Shown: positions 41,387 through 41,591 of the stretch, piece by piece
Layout: every line of letters begins with the position of its first letter
Position numbering within the stretch: position 1 is the stretch's first letter
Assembly (NCBI RefSeq): GCF_021129155.1
Contig: NZ_JAJOMC010000041.1
Location: forward strand, 1 to 41,591
Direction: 5' to 3'
Length of the DNA: 41,591 bases
DNA from: Arthrobacter sp. AK04
GTDB lineage: Bacteria; Actinomycetota; Actinomycetes; Actinomycetales; Micrococcaceae
The notes under the pieces: generated by a model
The model's input: only the letters and a program-made list of their open reading frames with translations
Told to the model about the DNA's origin: nothing
Databases searched by the model: none
Program-made: the position numbers and the translations under genes

Positions 41387-41591
41387 TGTGCCCCCATGTA
41401 GACGTAAGCTGCAGCCAATTCCGATAAGGGCTGGCAGCGTGCATTAGCCGTGTTTCCCGGCTTCGCCTACTCTTTCCAACGTAACCAAAAGTTCCCACAA
41501 GCAACCGGCAAATTCGGCTCAAGATCTCATCTAGACGAAGGCTGCGCTTTTGTCATGCGGGGGCGTGGGGGCGCCGGAACTTCGATGGGGG
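41387..41591. other. Upstream region of the six-gene operon
   Basis: 205 bases to the right edge, with no credible gene or precursor-peptide frame. The promoter of the minus-strand operon should be here; I could not assign -35/-10 boxes with confidence. Confidence 0.4.

Noticed and set aside
1..41591. CRISPR arrays, rRNA, tRNA genes, replication origin
   Set aside because: No regularly spaced repeats, no rRNA-like or foldable tRNA sequence, and no cluster of DnaA-type boxes were seen on reading both strands.

Overview
The window reads as chromosome of a high-GC Gram-positive bacterium, most likely an Arthrobacter/Pseudarthrobacter-type member of the Micrococcaceae. The basis is the GC-rich third codon positions, frequent GTG and TTG starts, a three-gene 2-oxoacid dehydrogenase operon beside an Lrp/AsnC regulator, an LAXTG-type (class E sortase) surface protein, and actinobacterial IS30 and ParA-like remnants. 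The genus is inferred from gene style; no marker gene is present.

Layout. 1-194 holds the start of a secreted protein running off the left edge (minus strand). 315-4197 (minus) is an E1alpha-E1beta-E2 2-oxoacid dehydrogenase operon, probably branched-chain, facing a small unknown gene and an Lrp-type regulator (4703-5522, plus). 5753-7957 is a large secreted modular polysaccharide deacetylase. 8386-9792 is a decayed IS30 scar made of two oppositely oriented copies. 10063-30989 is an exopolysaccharide locus in two divergent arms. The minus arm has a Wzy-type polymerase, an acetyltransferase, two glycosyltransferases (one GT11/fucosyltransferase-like), a Wzx flippase and a Wzz/BY-kinase. The plus arm has three or four GT-B glycosyltransferases, a WcaF-like acetyltransferase, GDP-mannose 4,6-dehydratase, GDP-fucose synthase and a polyprenyl-phosphate sugar transferase. 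The minus arm is interrupted at about 12.3-16.8 kb by gene debris: a heavily frameshifted ParA/MinD-like ATPase, three tiny membrane-protein reading frames, and one possible intact unknown gene.

31034-35744 (plus) continues with UDP-glucose dehydrogenase, a DUF4012 envelope protein, a sortase-anchored surface protein closed by a strong terminator hairpin, a tiny membrane protein and a VanZ-family protein. Convergent to it is a tight six-gene minus-strand operon (41386 to 35763): Tat-exported beta-rich protein, PqqD-family protein, HPr-kinase-like ATPase with a fused C-terminal PqqD-like domain, a second Wzz/BY-kinase, a nucleotidyltransferase-fold protein, and GalU.

How it fits together. GalU and UDP-glucose dehydrogenase give UDP-glucose and UDP-glucuronate; Gmd and GDP-fucose synthase give GDP-L-fucose. 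The phosphoglycosyltransferase starts the lipid-linked repeat unit, the glycosyltransferases and acetyltransferases build it, Wzx flips it, Wzy polymerises it, and the Wzz/BY-kinases control chain length. The predicted product is an acetylated, probably fucose- and glucuronate-containing exopolysaccharide. The least explained part is the PqqD / HprK-PqqD / nucleotidyltransferase set. It resembles peptide-tailoring modules known from RiPP clusters and the HPr-rel-A system, but here it is wired into a chain-length kinase and galU operon together with a Tat-exported protein. That operon is the best candidate for an undescribed system.
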